Below are positions 26,981 through 35,307 of a stretch of 64,000 nt of DNA, piece after piece. This stretch comes from Rhodoferax sp. Lineage in GTDB: Bacteria > Pseudomonadota > Gammaproteobacteria > Burkholderiales > Burkholderiaceae_C. Positions within the stretch are counted from its first letter, which is position 1; every line of letters begins with the position of its first letter. The notes beneath the pieces are model-generated. The model saw only the letters and a list, made by a program, of their open reading frames with translations. It had not been told where the DNA came from and ran no database searches. The DNA lies in the NCBI GenBank assembly GCA_031291295.1, contig JARLJI010000132.1:62001-126000 (forward strand). The letters run 5' to 3'. A program made the position numbers and the translations under genes.

Positions 26981-28039
26981 ATGAACTTCCTTGACGGCCA
27001 CCTGTATCCTGAGAACCAGCAGCCCCTGATCATTACAGCCGCCCCCTATGCGCCGGGCTGGATTCCCTCAGACTTCCCGGAAGATATCCCGATCACCATG
27101 GAGGAGCAGATCCAGAAGGCGGTGGATTGCTACGAAGCCGGTGCCACCGTGCTGCATCTGCACGTGCGCGAAGCTGATGGCAAGGGCAGCAAGCGCCTGT
27201 CCATGTTCAATGAGCTGATCGCCGGGGTGCGCGCCCGCGTGCCCGAGATGATCATCCAGGTGGGCGGCTCCATCAGCTTCGCTCCCGAGGGCCCGAACGG
27301 CGAGGCCAAGTGGCTCTCCGACGACACGCGTCATATGCTGGCCGAACTCACTCCGAAGCCCGACCAGGTGACGGTCACCGTCAACACGACGCAGATGAAT
27401 GTGACAGAGCATGCCGGTCTGGATGACTTCAAGGGAGTTTCTCGGGGAGACCCACGTCTGCAAAAGACCTACAAGGACATGATCGTCCCCTCGAACCCCA
27501 GCTTTATTGAGGAGCACCTCCGCCGCCTGACCGCCGCCGGCATTCAGAGCGAATTCCAGTGCTACAACATCAACAGCTTTGAAACCATCGAGCGGATGAT
27601 TCGCCGCGGCGTCTACAAGGGTCCCCTGGTGATGAACTGGGTGGCTATCAGCGGCGGCATGGATCAGGCGAACATCTACAACCTGGCCAACTTCCTGCGT
27701 GCTGCACCCGACGGCGCGGTGATCACGGTGGAGAGTTCGGTACTCAACGTGTTGCCCGTGAATATGATCGGCATTGCCTTGGGCCTGCATGTGCGCTGCG
27801 GCATCGAGGATGTGCTCTGGAAGCAGGACCGCTCGGGCAAGATGAGCTCTGTCGAGCAGATCAAGCAGTTGGTGCGTATCGCCGGCGAGTTCGGCCGCCC
27901 GATCGCCACTGCCAAGCAGGCGCGCGAGATTTGCAAGATCGGCGTGTTCTACGAAACGGCGGACGAGACGCTTCGGGAAAATGGCTTCGCGCCCAATCGC
28001 AACGGTGGCAACCAGGGCTTCCTGCGCAAGCCGACCTGA
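26981..28039 (+). CDS. Beta-keto acid cleavage enzyme (BKACE/DUF849), copy 1
   Basis: 352 residues from ATG 26981; an in-frame Met at 26933 is rejected because the two other copies start at MNFLDGHL. Zinc ligands are in 'TVLHLHVRE' (His59 and His61). The substrate loops are 'IIQVGGSISF' (about 91-100) and 'VTVTVNT', and the signature Arg-x-Gly-x-Glu-Asp reads 'RCGIED' (Arg272, Glu276, Asp277). BKACE enzymes condense a beta-keto acid with acetyl-CoA to give acetoacetate plus a new acyl-CoA. Here it heads an operon with the quinone-reductase-like gene and a Bug protein. The 352-residue length exceeds the usual roughly 300-residue BKACE because of extra N-terminal and C-terminal segments shared by all three copies. 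Confidence 0.92.
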   Translation: MNFLDGHLYPENQQPLIITAAPYAPGWIPSDFPEDIPITMEEQIQKAVDCYEAGATVLHLHVREADGKGSKRLSMFNELIAGVRARVPEMIIQVGGSISFAPEGPNGEAKWLSDDTRHMLAELTPKPDQVTVTVNTTQMNVTEHAGLDDFKGVSRGDPRLQKTYKDMIVPSNPSFIEEHLRRLTAAGIQSEFQCYNINSFETIERMIRRGVYKGPLVMNWVAISGGMDQANIYNLANFLRAAPDGAVITVESSVLNVLPVNMIGIALGLHVRCGIEDVLWKQDRSGKMSSVEQIKQLVRIAGEFGRPIATAKQAREICKIGVFYETADETLRENGFAPNRNGGNQGFLRKPT

Positions 28040-28170
28040 AGTCCCTCTGGGGGAATTGACATCGCACGCTGTATGAGTCGCCCAGCATTGCCTGGGCGGA
28101 CTCAAGCTGGATGCGAAATTTCCCCATTGATCGGACTCCTTTCGATAGCCGATACCTAACAGGAGACAAC

Positions 28171-29151
28171 ATGGCAAAAGTCGTTAAATTCTATGAAACT
28201 GGCGGGCCCGAGGTACTTCGTTTTGAGGACGTTGCCGTCGGTGACCCTGGGCACGGCGAGGTGCGGCTCCGGCATGAAGCCATTGGTCTCAATTTTGCCG
28301 ACACCTACTTCCGCAGTGGCACCTACCCGGTGCCGCTGCCCAGCGGCATCGGCAACGAGGCGGCCGGCGTGGTCGAGGCCGTCGGTGCCGGCGTGACGAA
28401 CTTCGCGGTCGGTGACCGCGTGACTTACACGGGCTTTACCAACACGCTGGGCGCCTACAGCACGGAGCGGCTGATTGCCACCGCCCCGCTGATCAAGCTG
28501 CCGCCGGCCATCAGCTGCGAGACGGCGGCCGCCATGACCATGCGCGGTTTGTCTGCTGCCTACTTGTGTCGCAAGATCTACCCATTCCAGGGCGGTGAAA
28601 CCATATTGCTGCATGCTGCTGCGGGTGGTGTGGGCCTCATCGTGTCCCAGTGGGCCAAACTTCTGGGCCTCCATGTGATTGGGACCGTCTCTACCGAGGC
28701 CAAGGCCGAAGTGGCACGCGCCCACGGTTGCGAGCACATCATCAACTACAGCCATGAAGACGTTGCCAAGCGCGTGCGTGAGATCACCAACGGCGTGGGC
28801 GTCTCTGTAGTTTTTGACAGCGTGGGTAAAGACACATTCATGTCTTCGCTGGACTCGCTCAAGCGGCGCGGTTTGCTGGTGTGCGTGGGTACCGCCTCCG
28901 GAAAAATCCCCCCGTTTGACCCTGCGATCCTGGCCCGCAAAGGCTCCGCATACATCACCCGTCCGGGTCTGGCCGACTACATCGCCGACCCGGGCGAAAA
29001 GGCGGACTTGGTCGATGAGCTGTTCGGCCACGTGGCGGCAGGGCGCATCCGCATCGAGATCAATCAACGGTATGCCCTGGGTGATGCGGTGCAGGCGCAG
29101 CGTGATCTTGAAGGCCGGAAAACAACCGGATCATCCATTTTCGTTATTTGA
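28171..29151 (+). CDS. Zinc-independent quinone oxidoreductase (MDR family), copy 1
   Basis: 326 residues from ATG 28171 after AGGAGACAAC. Quinone-reductase/QOR features: 'RHEAIGLNFADTYFRSGTY' (about residues 34-52), 'VGDRVTYTG' (about 81-89), the NADPH-binding 'LLHAAAGGVGLIVSQWAKLLG' (about 143-163) and 'DSVGKDTF' (about 214-221). No structural-zinc Cys cluster is seen. It uses NADPH to reduce quinones or alpha,beta-unsaturated carbonyls. Nearly colinear with the copy at 34195. It follows BKACE by 131 bp and precedes the Bug gene by 27 bp. Confidence 0.9.
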   Translation: MAKVVKFYETGGPEVLRFEDVAVGDPGHGEVRLRHEAIGLNFADTYFRSGTYPVPLPSGIGNEAAGVVEAVGAGVTNFAVGDRVTYTGFTNTLGAYSTERLIATAPLIKLPPAISCETAAAMTMRGLSAAYLCRKIYPFQGGETILLHAAAGGVGLIVSQWAKLLGLHVIGTVSTEAKAEVARAHGCEHIINYSHEDVAKRVREITNGVGVSVVFDSVGKDTFMSSLDSLKRRGLLVCVGTASGKIPPFDPAILARKGSAYITRPGLADYIADPGEKADLVDELFGHVAAGRIRIEINQRYALGDAVQAQRDLEGRKTTGSSIFVI

Positions 29152-29178
29152 GAATTCTGCTTTTAAAGGTCAACTTCT

Positions 29179-30171
29179 GTGGTACCGAATTCATTGAAAC
29201 TGCGAGTCTTCGCGATAGCTGCGCTTTCCTGGCTAATGGCGATATCGCCTGCGCTGGCGCAGGAATGGCCAAGCAAACCCATTCGGTTGATAGTCCCTGC
29301 GCCGCCTGGCGGCATTTCCGACGCGGCGGCACGACTGCTCGCTGAACAGTTACGGTCCAATCTTGGTCAGCCCGTGTTGGTAGATAACAAGCCAGGTGGT
29401 TCGGCTGTCGTCGCCGAACGGGCGCTGATGAGCGCGCCTGCCGATGGGTACACCTTGATGGTGGGGCCATCAAGTGTTCTGACCGATATACCACTCACCG
29501 TCAAGACACCGTACGACCCACTCAAGACGTTCACCTATGTGGCAGAAGTTACCAGCATGTTCCATGTGCTGGTGGCCAATGCAAACTTTCCGCCCAACAA
29601 TGTCAAAGAATTACTGGATTACGCCAAGAGTCATCCTCACTCAGTCAACGTAGCGAATTCCAGCGTTGGCAACCGCTCGGATCTTCTCGGCGAGATGCTC
29701 AGGGCAAAGAGCGGCAACGACATTCTGGTTGTTCCGTACAAGGGTTCAGCGCCTGCCCTGGTCGACTTGATGGGGAACCAGGTGCAACTGACCTTTGATG
29801 TCGTGAGCAATGTCGCCCCACTTATCAAGAGCGGCAAGCTCAAGGGACTTGCCATAGCGTCGTCGACGCGCTCCCAATATCTTCCCAATGTACCGAGTTT
29901 CGGCGAATTGGGGCTGCCTGATTTTGTTCTTCCCCAGGCGAGCGTTGGTGTCTTTATGCTGAGCAGCACGCCCAAACCGCTTGCCGATCGAATCCAGAGC
30001 GAAATGGCGAAGGTTGTACATGCGCCCAAATTCCGCGAAGCGCTGGCCGCGCAGGGCTTCGATCTACCGCAAGATGCCTCGATGGATCAGCTTCGGCAGA
30101 TACTGGCCACGACCATGGCCAACAATCGAGCAATCATAAAAAAGCTAAAACTCAAGATCAGTCCTGACTAA
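29179..30171 (+). CDS. Bug-family tripartite tricarboxylate solute-binding protein (TctC-like)
   Basis: 330 residues from GTG. A signal peptide (about 1-28, 'SWLMAISPALA') leads into the Bug core: 'EWPSKPIRLIVPAPPGGISDAAARLLAEQL' (about 29-58), 'VLVDNKPGGSAVVAERALM' (about 66-84), 'GYTLMVGPSSVL' and 'PNVPSFGELGLPDF'. Bug proteins bind organic acids or aromatic carboxylates in the periplasm and feed TctAB-type permeases. No TctA/B lies next to it; the nearest pair is at 21.1-23.1 kb. Its place behind BKACE and QOR suggests it takes up the substrate or a product of that pathway. Confidence 0.92.
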   Translation: MVPNSLKLRVFAIAALSWLMAISPALAQEWPSKPIRLIVPAPPGGISDAAARLLAEQLRSNLGQPVLVDNKPGGSAVVAERALMSAPADGYTLMVGPSSVLTDIPLTVKTPYDPLKTFTYVAEVTSMFHVLVANANFPPNNVKELLDYAKSHPHSVNVANSSVGNRSDLLGEMLRAKSGNDILVVPYKGSAPALVDLMGNQVQLTFDVVSNVAPLIKSGKLKGLAIASSTRSQYLPNVPSFGELGLPDFVLPQASVGVFMLSSTPKPLADRIQSEMAKVVHAPKFREALAAQGFDLPQDASMDQLRQILATTMANNRAIIKKLKLKISPD

Positions 30172-30188
30172 GCCTCTGCCTCGAATTA

Positions 30189-30215
30189 CGGCAATGGCCC
30201 TATGGGCCGTTGCCG
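30189..30215 (+). terminator. Strong hairpin after the Bug gene
   Basis: CGGCAATGGCCC / GGGCCGTTGCCG forms a 12-bp stem with two mismatches or wobble positions and a TAT loop, 18 bp after the stop. There is no T-run, so factor-independent termination is uncertain; it may still end the BKACE1-QOR1-Bug operon. Confidence 0.5.
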
Positions 30216-30491
30216 GTCGCGTGGGCGGCGGATGTTTGTCATGCACGTTGAGCACGCGCACCGCAAGGTCGCTGGCGAAGCGAGGCTGCACTGTAACTTC
30301 CCCGGGAAGTTCTCTCATCGCCTGCGCTTGCTCTGGCACCAGCTCCACGGCCGTGTCCTGGTCGTCCGGCAGGTACTTGTACTCGCGCAGATGCGTTTGC
30401 CATCAGGCGTTGTTTACCGATCGGGCATTCAGAGCAGATGAAGTCAGGGTAAACGTCAACGTCAACATGGAGTGCACACGGCAATTCGCTC
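30216..30491 (-). other. Spacer with possible remnants of unrelated genes
   Basis: Read on the minus strand, about 30480-30400 gives 'DVYPDFICSECPIGKQRL', which resembles the N-terminus of DsbA/FrnE-type thioredoxin-fold proteins (DFIC..CxIGKxRL). The next frame, about 30390-30290, gives 'LREYKYLPDDQDTAVELV', which resembles the C-terminal tail of HsdR-type proteins. Both are broken by stops and frame changes. The evidence is only sequence resemblance over 15-25 residues, so this is a tentative reading. Confidence 0.3.
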
Positions 30492-31835
30492 TCAGACTGC
30501 GGTGCTGGCACTCAGGTTTCCGGTCAAGGATGGCGCCACATCCAGCTTCACATCCGAGATCTTGGCCACATCCGCGTCATAAGTGCGCATTGCGACGATA
30601 AAAAGTACCGCGGCCAATATGCTGAACAGTGGAATGACTGCCAGTGCCTGCTGCAACCCCCATCGGTCGGACAGGACACCCGCCAGGAACGGGCCCACGG
30701 CCAGGCCAAACAGGTTCTGAAACAGGGAGAGTACAGCCGCACCGGTAGAGCGCACACCTGGGTGAATGACGTCAATAGCGACGCCGGCAACCACACCCAC
30801 GGTGCAAGTCATCAAGAAACCACCCAGAACGATCAGCTTGAACTGTGCATCCCCCGTGTAGGTGCCGCCAAACGCCACCATGAAGATCACCGAGGTGAGC
30901 ATGCACAGCACGGACAGCCCGGGTAATTTGTTGCGCGGCTGGCGACGTGCCAGGCGGTCCACCACGATGCCCCAGAACATGCACCCAAAGGCACCGGCCA
31001 ATACCACTAGTGCCGCCTGCTTGCCCGCAGCCTCCGGGGTCACACCGTGGAAACGGTTCAGGTAGCTGGGCAGCCACGACCAGATGGCCGACACCACAAT
31101 CAGTTGCATCGCTGCTCCGACACAGACCCACAGCAGCGTGCGCGTGCGCGCCATCGTGCCAAAGATGTGCTTGAGAGTTCCACCCAGAGACTGGGTCACC
31201 TGGTTCAATTTTGGCGTCAGTGCCACAGTCTTGTAGTCGCGCACGAACAGATACAGCAGGGCCAGCACAAGCCCCGGCAGACCGACCACGCCGAAGGCGG
31301 CCTTCCAGCCCCAGTGGGCCGCGATCACGCCCCCCAGCACCACACCCAGTACCGAACCCAGCGATCCAGCAGCGAAGAAGGCGCCGAGCACAGTACTGCG
31401 CAAGCGCCTGGGAAACAGTGTTGAGATAAGGGCCGCCCCTGCGGAACCATAGCCCGTTTCGCCAACCCCCACCACCGCACGCGCCAAAAACAATTGGCTG
31501 AAGTTGGCCGTGAACATGCACGAGATGGTGGCCAGGCTCCATGCGGTGGCCATCACAACGATGCTCTTCACACGGCTGACGCGGTCCGCCAGTAGCGCCA
31601 CCGGTATTCCGCCCACACCCACCACGATGGAAATGATGGACACCAGGGAACCCAGTTGTTTGTCGCTCAGGTTCCATTCGCTCTTGATGTGGGGAAACAG
31701 CGAGACGATCACCTGCCGGTCCATGAAATCGAACAGCATGAGCCCGAAGGTCATGGCAAAGGCAAACCAGGCTTGCCGCTTGCTTGTCAGGTAGTCGTCG
31801 TTGCCGGCCTCAGGGCCGTCGGGCATCACGTTCAT
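30492..31835 (-). CDS. MFS permease of the catabolic cluster, copy 1
   Basis: A 447-residue, 12-helix MFS protein whose motif-A loop reads 'ALLADRVSRVKSIVV' (about residues 75-89), with 'GVGETGYGSAGAALISTLFP' (about 117-136) and the second-half motif 'VDRLARRQPRNKL'. It is highly similar to the copy at 41442 from the first residues 'MNVMPDGP' through the C-terminal 'DVKLDVAP', including the same short leader with AGGAGACAAAC before the ATG. It ends a minus-strand array of QOR, dioxygenase, BKACE and a dead hydrolase. Probable uptake of an organic acid. Confidence 0.9.
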   Translation of the reverse strand: MNVMPDGPEAGNDDYLTSKRQAWFAFAMTFGLMLFDFMDRQVIVSLFPHIKSEWNLSDKQLGSLVSIISIVVGVGGIPVALLADRVSRVKSIVVMATAWSLATISCMFTANFSQLFLARAVVGVGETGYGSAGAALISTLFPRRLRSTVLGAFFAAGSLGSVLGVVLGGVIAAHWGWKAAFGVVGLPGLVLALLYLFVRDYKTVALTPKLNQVTQSLGGTLKHIFGTMARTRTLLWVCVGAAMQLIVVSAIWSWLPSYLNRFHGVTPEAAGKQAALVVLAGAFGCMFWGIVVDRLARRQPRNKLPGLSVLCMLTSVIFMVAFGGTYTGDAQFKLIVLGGFLMTCTVGVVAGVAIDVIHPGVRSTGAAVLSLFQNLFGLAVGPFLAGVLSDRWGLQQALAVIPLFSILAAVLFIVAMRTYDADVAKISDVKLDVAPSLTGNLSASTAV

Positions 31836-31892
31836 GTTTGTCTCCTAATATTTATTTTTGTGAAATACCGGCCACGGCCAAGGCGCGGGAAC

Positions 31893-32149
31893 TTACTCGG
31901 TGGCCAACCGTTGCATCAAGGCCTCGGCCATGGGCCAGCTCGCCCGCCCGCTCAAATGCTCCGAGTGGATCGTTACGGCTCGTCGCCACCAGGCTGCGAA
32001 ACGACAGGTGCTCAAAATCCGGCGGCGTGACCAGCAGAACGCCGCGGACGCGGCAGGCAGGCGGCGAGCAGGGTCAGTCAGTGTTTCGCCAGGTGGTCGC
32101 GCAGACCAGGAACGATCAGAAGGACGGTGGATGCATCGCCGGACTTCAT
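31893..32149 (-). pseudogene. Decayed RBBP9/YdeN-like serine hydrolase
   Basis: The frame from 32149 gives 'STVLLIVPGLRDHLAKH' and hits TGA at 32078-32080, where the intact copy at 40789 has Trp ('IVPGLRDHVAEHW'). Downstream in shifted frames, fragments matching the intact gene follow: 'HAAGF'-region bases, 'FRSLVATS' and 'LIQRLANE'-like end (31893-31930). Two internal deletions remove the nucleophile region. It is in the same position, between BKACE and MFS, as the intact hydrolase in the second set. This is a dead copy. Confidence 0.75.
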
Positions 32150-32195
32150 CCCGCTGTTTGCGTTGGCGTGCGACATGGTCTGCCGCCTCCCGTGT

Positions 32196-33254
32196 TCAGG
32201 CGACCTTGCGCAGGAAGCCCTGCTGGCGCCCCTCGGCGTTCGGCGCGAATCCGTTCTTGGCCAGCGTCTCTTCCACCGTGTCATAAAACACGCCGATCTG
32301 GCAGATCTTGCGTGCCTCTTTGCCGGTGGCGATCTCGCGGCCGAATTCGCGCGAGATACGCACCAGTTGCTCGATCTGTTTGACCGTACTCATTTTGGCC
32401 TTGCGGTCCTGTGTCCAGAGGTTGTCCTCGATGCCGCAGCGCACGTGCAGGCCCATCGCAATGCCCATCATGTTGATGGGCAGGGTGTTGAGCATCGAAC
32501 TCTCCACCGTCAGCACGCAGCCGTCCGGTGCCGCACGCAGGAAATTGGCCAGGCTGTAAATGTTGGGCGCGTCCATGCCACCGCTGATCGCCACCCAGTT
32601 CATCACCAGCGGGCCCTTATAGATGCCGCGGCGGATCATGCGTTCCACTGTCTCGAAGCTGTTGATGTTGTAGAACTGGAAGGCACTCTGGATGCCGGCG
32701 GCGCTCAGGCGGCGCACGTGCTCCTCGGCCCAACCCGGGCCGGCAGGCACGATCATCTCGCGGTAGGCCTGGTAGTTGGCAGGCTCGGCCATCGAGGTGC
32801 CCTTGATGTCATCCAGGGTCATGTGCTCGGTCACGTTCATCTGCACCGTGTTGACCGTGACCGTGACCTGGTCGGGCTTGGGTGTCAACTCGGCCAGCAT
32901 GTGGCGTGTGTCGTCGGACAGCCACTTGGCGGCGGCGCCGTCGGTCTCCGGTGCGAACGAGATCGAGCCGCCGACCTGGATGATCATGTCGGGCACCGCG
33001 GCCCGCACGCCGGCGATCAGTTCGTTGAACTTGGACAGGCGCTTGCTGCCCTTGCCGTCGAGTTCGCGCACATGCAGGTGCAGCACTGTGGCGCCGGCGT
33101 TGTAGCAGTCCACCGCCTTTTGCACCTGTTCCTCCATGGTGACCGCGATGTCCTCGGGAAAGTCGGAAGGAATCCATTCCGGCCCATAAGGCGCGGCGGT
33201 GATGACCAGGGGTTGCTGGTTTTCGGGGAAAAGGTGACCGTCGAGAAAGTTCAT
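32196..33254 (-). CDS. Beta-keto acid cleavage enzyme (BKACE/DUF849), copy 2
   Basis: 352 residues, same start 'MNFLDGHLFPENQQPL' and the same zinc motif 'HLHVRE' and 'RCGIED' as copies 1 and 3. Catalytic residues are all present, so it is expected to be active. It lies 69 bp downstream of the dioxygenase gene at 33324 and is followed by the dead hydrolase. The ribosome site is TTGGAGACATGAC. Sequence differs from copy 1 mainly at scattered surface positions, for example 'KTYKDMIVPSNPSF' versus 'QAYREMIVPAGPGW'. Confidence 0.92.
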   Translation of the reverse strand: MNFLDGHLFPENQQPLVITAAPYGPEWIPSDFPEDIAVTMEEQVQKAVDCYNAGATVLHLHVRELDGKGSKRLSKFNELIAGVRAAVPDMIIQVGGSISFAPETDGAAAKWLSDDTRHMLAELTPKPDQVTVTVNTVQMNVTEHMTLDDIKGTSMAEPANYQAYREMIVPAGPGWAEEHVRRLSAAGIQSAFQFYNINSFETVERMIRRGIYKGPLVMNWVAISGGMDAPNIYSLANFLRAAPDGCVLTVESSMLNTLPINMMGIAMGLHVRCGIEDNLWTQDRKAKMSTVKQIEQLVRISREFGREIATGKEARKICQIGVFYDTVEETLAKNGFAPNAEGRQQGFLRKVA

Positions 33255-33323
33255 GTCATGTCTCCAAAGACAGGTTGGGGGTAAGAAAAGAAATTGAAGG
33301 AAAGGCGTTGGTGAACCCGGCGC

Positions 33324-34172
33324 TCAGTAGGGCTTGTCGCCAACAATTCCGGCGCGCTCCATCTTTCGATGGCACGGCGGGTAGTCCATCACTGCGTAAT
33401 GCTGGGTGGAGCGGTTGTCCCAGATCGCGACACTATTGGGTTTCCAGCGAAAGCGCACCTGGTATTCGGGGATCATGGCCTGGCTGAGCAGATACTGGAG
33501 CAGGGCCGCACTGCCCTGCGTATGGTCCTGGCCATAGCGCACGCGCGCAGGCGTGTGGTAGTTGGTGAAGTGGGTGGTGAAACCGTTGACAAACAGAACC
33601 TTCTCACCGGTTTCCGGGTGGGTACGGACCACGGGGTGCTCGGCATCTGGGTAGGCGGCCTTGAGCGCCAGGCGCTTTTCGATCGGCATGGCCGCGCCAA
33701 AGCTGGCCTCAATGCTGTGGCGGGCGCGCAGACCCTCAATCTGCTGCTTGATAGTCTCCGGCAGCTTCTCGTAGGCCAAAACCATATTCGCCCACATGGT
33801 GTCGCCGCCCACGGGCGGGCACTCCACGCAGCGCAGCACGCAACCCAGCGGCGGGATTTCGCGCCAGGTGGCGTCGCTGTGCCATGAATTCTCGTACCGG
33901 TCGTTCGGCTGATCAGGTGACTTGTAGATGCGTACCAAGCCTGGGTGATCGGGGTCGCTGCCCGCAATCGGGTGGTCTTCGAGTTCGCCAAAGCGGCGGG
34001 CGAACGCCACATGATCGGCACGCGAAATGTCTTGATCACGCAGAAACAGCACACGGTGCTTCAGCAGTGCGGCGCGGATCTCGGCGAACAAGGCGTCGTC
34101 TTTGGCCGCGTTGGCGAGGTTGACGCCGATGAGTTCGGCGCCAATCGCACAGGTCAGGGGTTCAATGCGCAT
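33324..34172 (-). CDS. TauD/TfdA-type Fe(II)/2-oxoglutarate dioxygenase, copy 1
   Basis: 282 residues. It has the jelly-roll iron ligands His98-x-Asp100 in 'NSWHSDATWR', distal His258 in 'STQHYAVMDY', and the 2-oxoglutarate-binding Arg in 'HRKMERAGIVGD' (about 269-273). N-terminal 'IEPLTCAIGAELIGVNL' and 'RFGELEDHP' are typical of the TfdA/AtsK-like family. Such enzymes hydroxylate alkyl, aryl-oxyalkanoate or sulfonate substrates, giving CO2 and succinate. It lies 22 bp after the QOR gene and upstream of BKACE, with ATAGGAGACAAATC as ribosome site. The substrate is unknown. Confidence 0.9.
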   Translation of the reverse strand: MRIEPLTCAIGAELIGVNLANAAKDDALFAEIRAALLKHRVLFLRDQDISRADHVAFARRFGELEDHPIAGSDPDHPGLVRIYKSPDQPNDRYENSWHSDATWREIPPLGCVLRCVECPPVGGDTMWANMVLAYEKLPETIKQQIEGLRARHSIEASFGAAMPIEKRLALKAAYPDAEHPVVRTHPETGEKVLFVNGFTTHFTNYHTPARVRYGQDHTQGSAALLQYLLSQAMIPEYQVRFRWKPNSVAIWDNRSTQHYAVMDYPPCHRKMERAGIVGDKPY

Positions 34173-34194
34173 GATTTGTCTCCTATTGGGGGTC

Positions 34195-35175
34195 TCAGAT
34201 CACAAAAATCGAAGAGCCCGTGGTCTTGCGGGACTCCAGGTCGCGGTGGGCCTGCACCGCATCCTGCAGCGCGTAGCGCTGATTGATCTCGATACGGATG
34301 CGTCCTGCTGCTACATGGCCGAACACCTCGTCGGCCAGGGCGGCCTTCTCGGCCGGGTCGGCGATGTAGTCGGCCAAGGCTGGGCGGGTCAGGTACAGCG
34401 AGCCCTTGCGGGCCAGAATTTGCGGATCGAACGGCGGAATGGCGCCGCTGGCCGTGCCCACGCACACCATGAGGCCGCGGCGCTTGAGGGAGTCCAGCGA
34501 GGCCATGAAAGTGGTCTTGCCCACGCTGTCGAAGACCACATTCACGCCTACCCCCTCTGTGAGCTCCCGCACCCGCTTGGCCACGTCTTCATGGCTGTAG
34601 TTGATGGTGTAGTCGCAGCCGTGGGCGCGCGCCACCTCGGCCTTCTCGTCGGTGGAGACGGTACCGATCACCGTCAACCCCAACAGCTTGGCCCACTGCG
34701 AGACGATCAGGCCGACGCCGCCGGCAGCGGCGTGCAGCAGCACGGTGTCGCCTGCCTTGAAAGGGTAGATGCGGCGCATCAGGTAGGCCGAGGTCAGGCC
34801 GCGCATGGTCATGGCAGCGGCGGTCTCGAAGGCGATCGCCTCGGGCAGCTTGATCAGTGGCTCGGCCGGAATCAGGCGCTCTGTGCTGTAGGACCCCAAG
34901 GTGTTGATGAAGCCCGTGTAGGTGACCCGGTCGCCGGCCACGACGTTCGTCACGCCCGGGCCCACTGCTTGCACGACACCCGAGGCTTCGACGCCCATTC
35001 CATTGGGCAAGGGAATCGGGTAGGTGCCATTGCGGAAATAGGTATCGGCGTAATTCAGACCCACGGCGACGTGGCGAAGCCGGATCTGGCCCGGCCCCGG
35101 CTCGCCCACCTCGACATCCTCGTAGCGCAGGACCTCGGGGGCGCCCGATTCATAAAAGCGTACAGCTTTGACCAT
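34195..35175 (-). CDS. Quinone oxidoreductase (MDR family), copy 2
   Basis: 326 residues, colinear with copy 1 without visible gaps: 'AVGLNYADTYFRNGTYPIP' (about 36-54), 'AGDRVTYTGF', 'LLHAAAGGVGLIVSQWAKLLG', 'DSVGKTTFMASLDSLKRRGL' and the identical C-terminal 'KTTGSSIFVI'. First gene of the minus-strand set QOR-dioxygenase-BKACE-(hydrolase)-MFS. It is divergent from the AraC-family gene at 35308, with the shared regulatory region at 35176-35307. Confidence 0.9.
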   Translation of the reverse strand: MVKAVRFYESGAPEVLRYEDVEVGEPGPGQIRLRHVAVGLNYADTYFRNGTYPIPLPNGMGVEASGVVQAVGPGVTNVVAGDRVTYTGFINTLGSYSTERLIPAEPLIKLPEAIAFETAAAMTMRGLTSAYLMRRIYPFKAGDTVLLHAAAGGVGLIVSQWAKLLGLTVIGTVSTDEKAEVARAHGCDYTINYSHEDVAKRVRELTEGVGVNVVFDSVGKTTFMASLDSLKRRGLMVCVGTASGAIPPFDPQILARKGSLYLTRPALADYIADPAEKAALADEVFGHVAAGRIRIEINQRYALQDAVQAHRDLESRKTTGSSIFVI

Positions 35176-35307
35176 GTTGCGTCTCCTTTTTTGTGTTAAT
35201 CGAATGGAGTGAACTGTAGAGATTGCGTGGTCTGAGTGCTTTGCAATTTGCGCCAGGCACTTCGCATTTCATGCCAGAATGCCGATCATCTGGACACCTT
35301 TCAGCTC

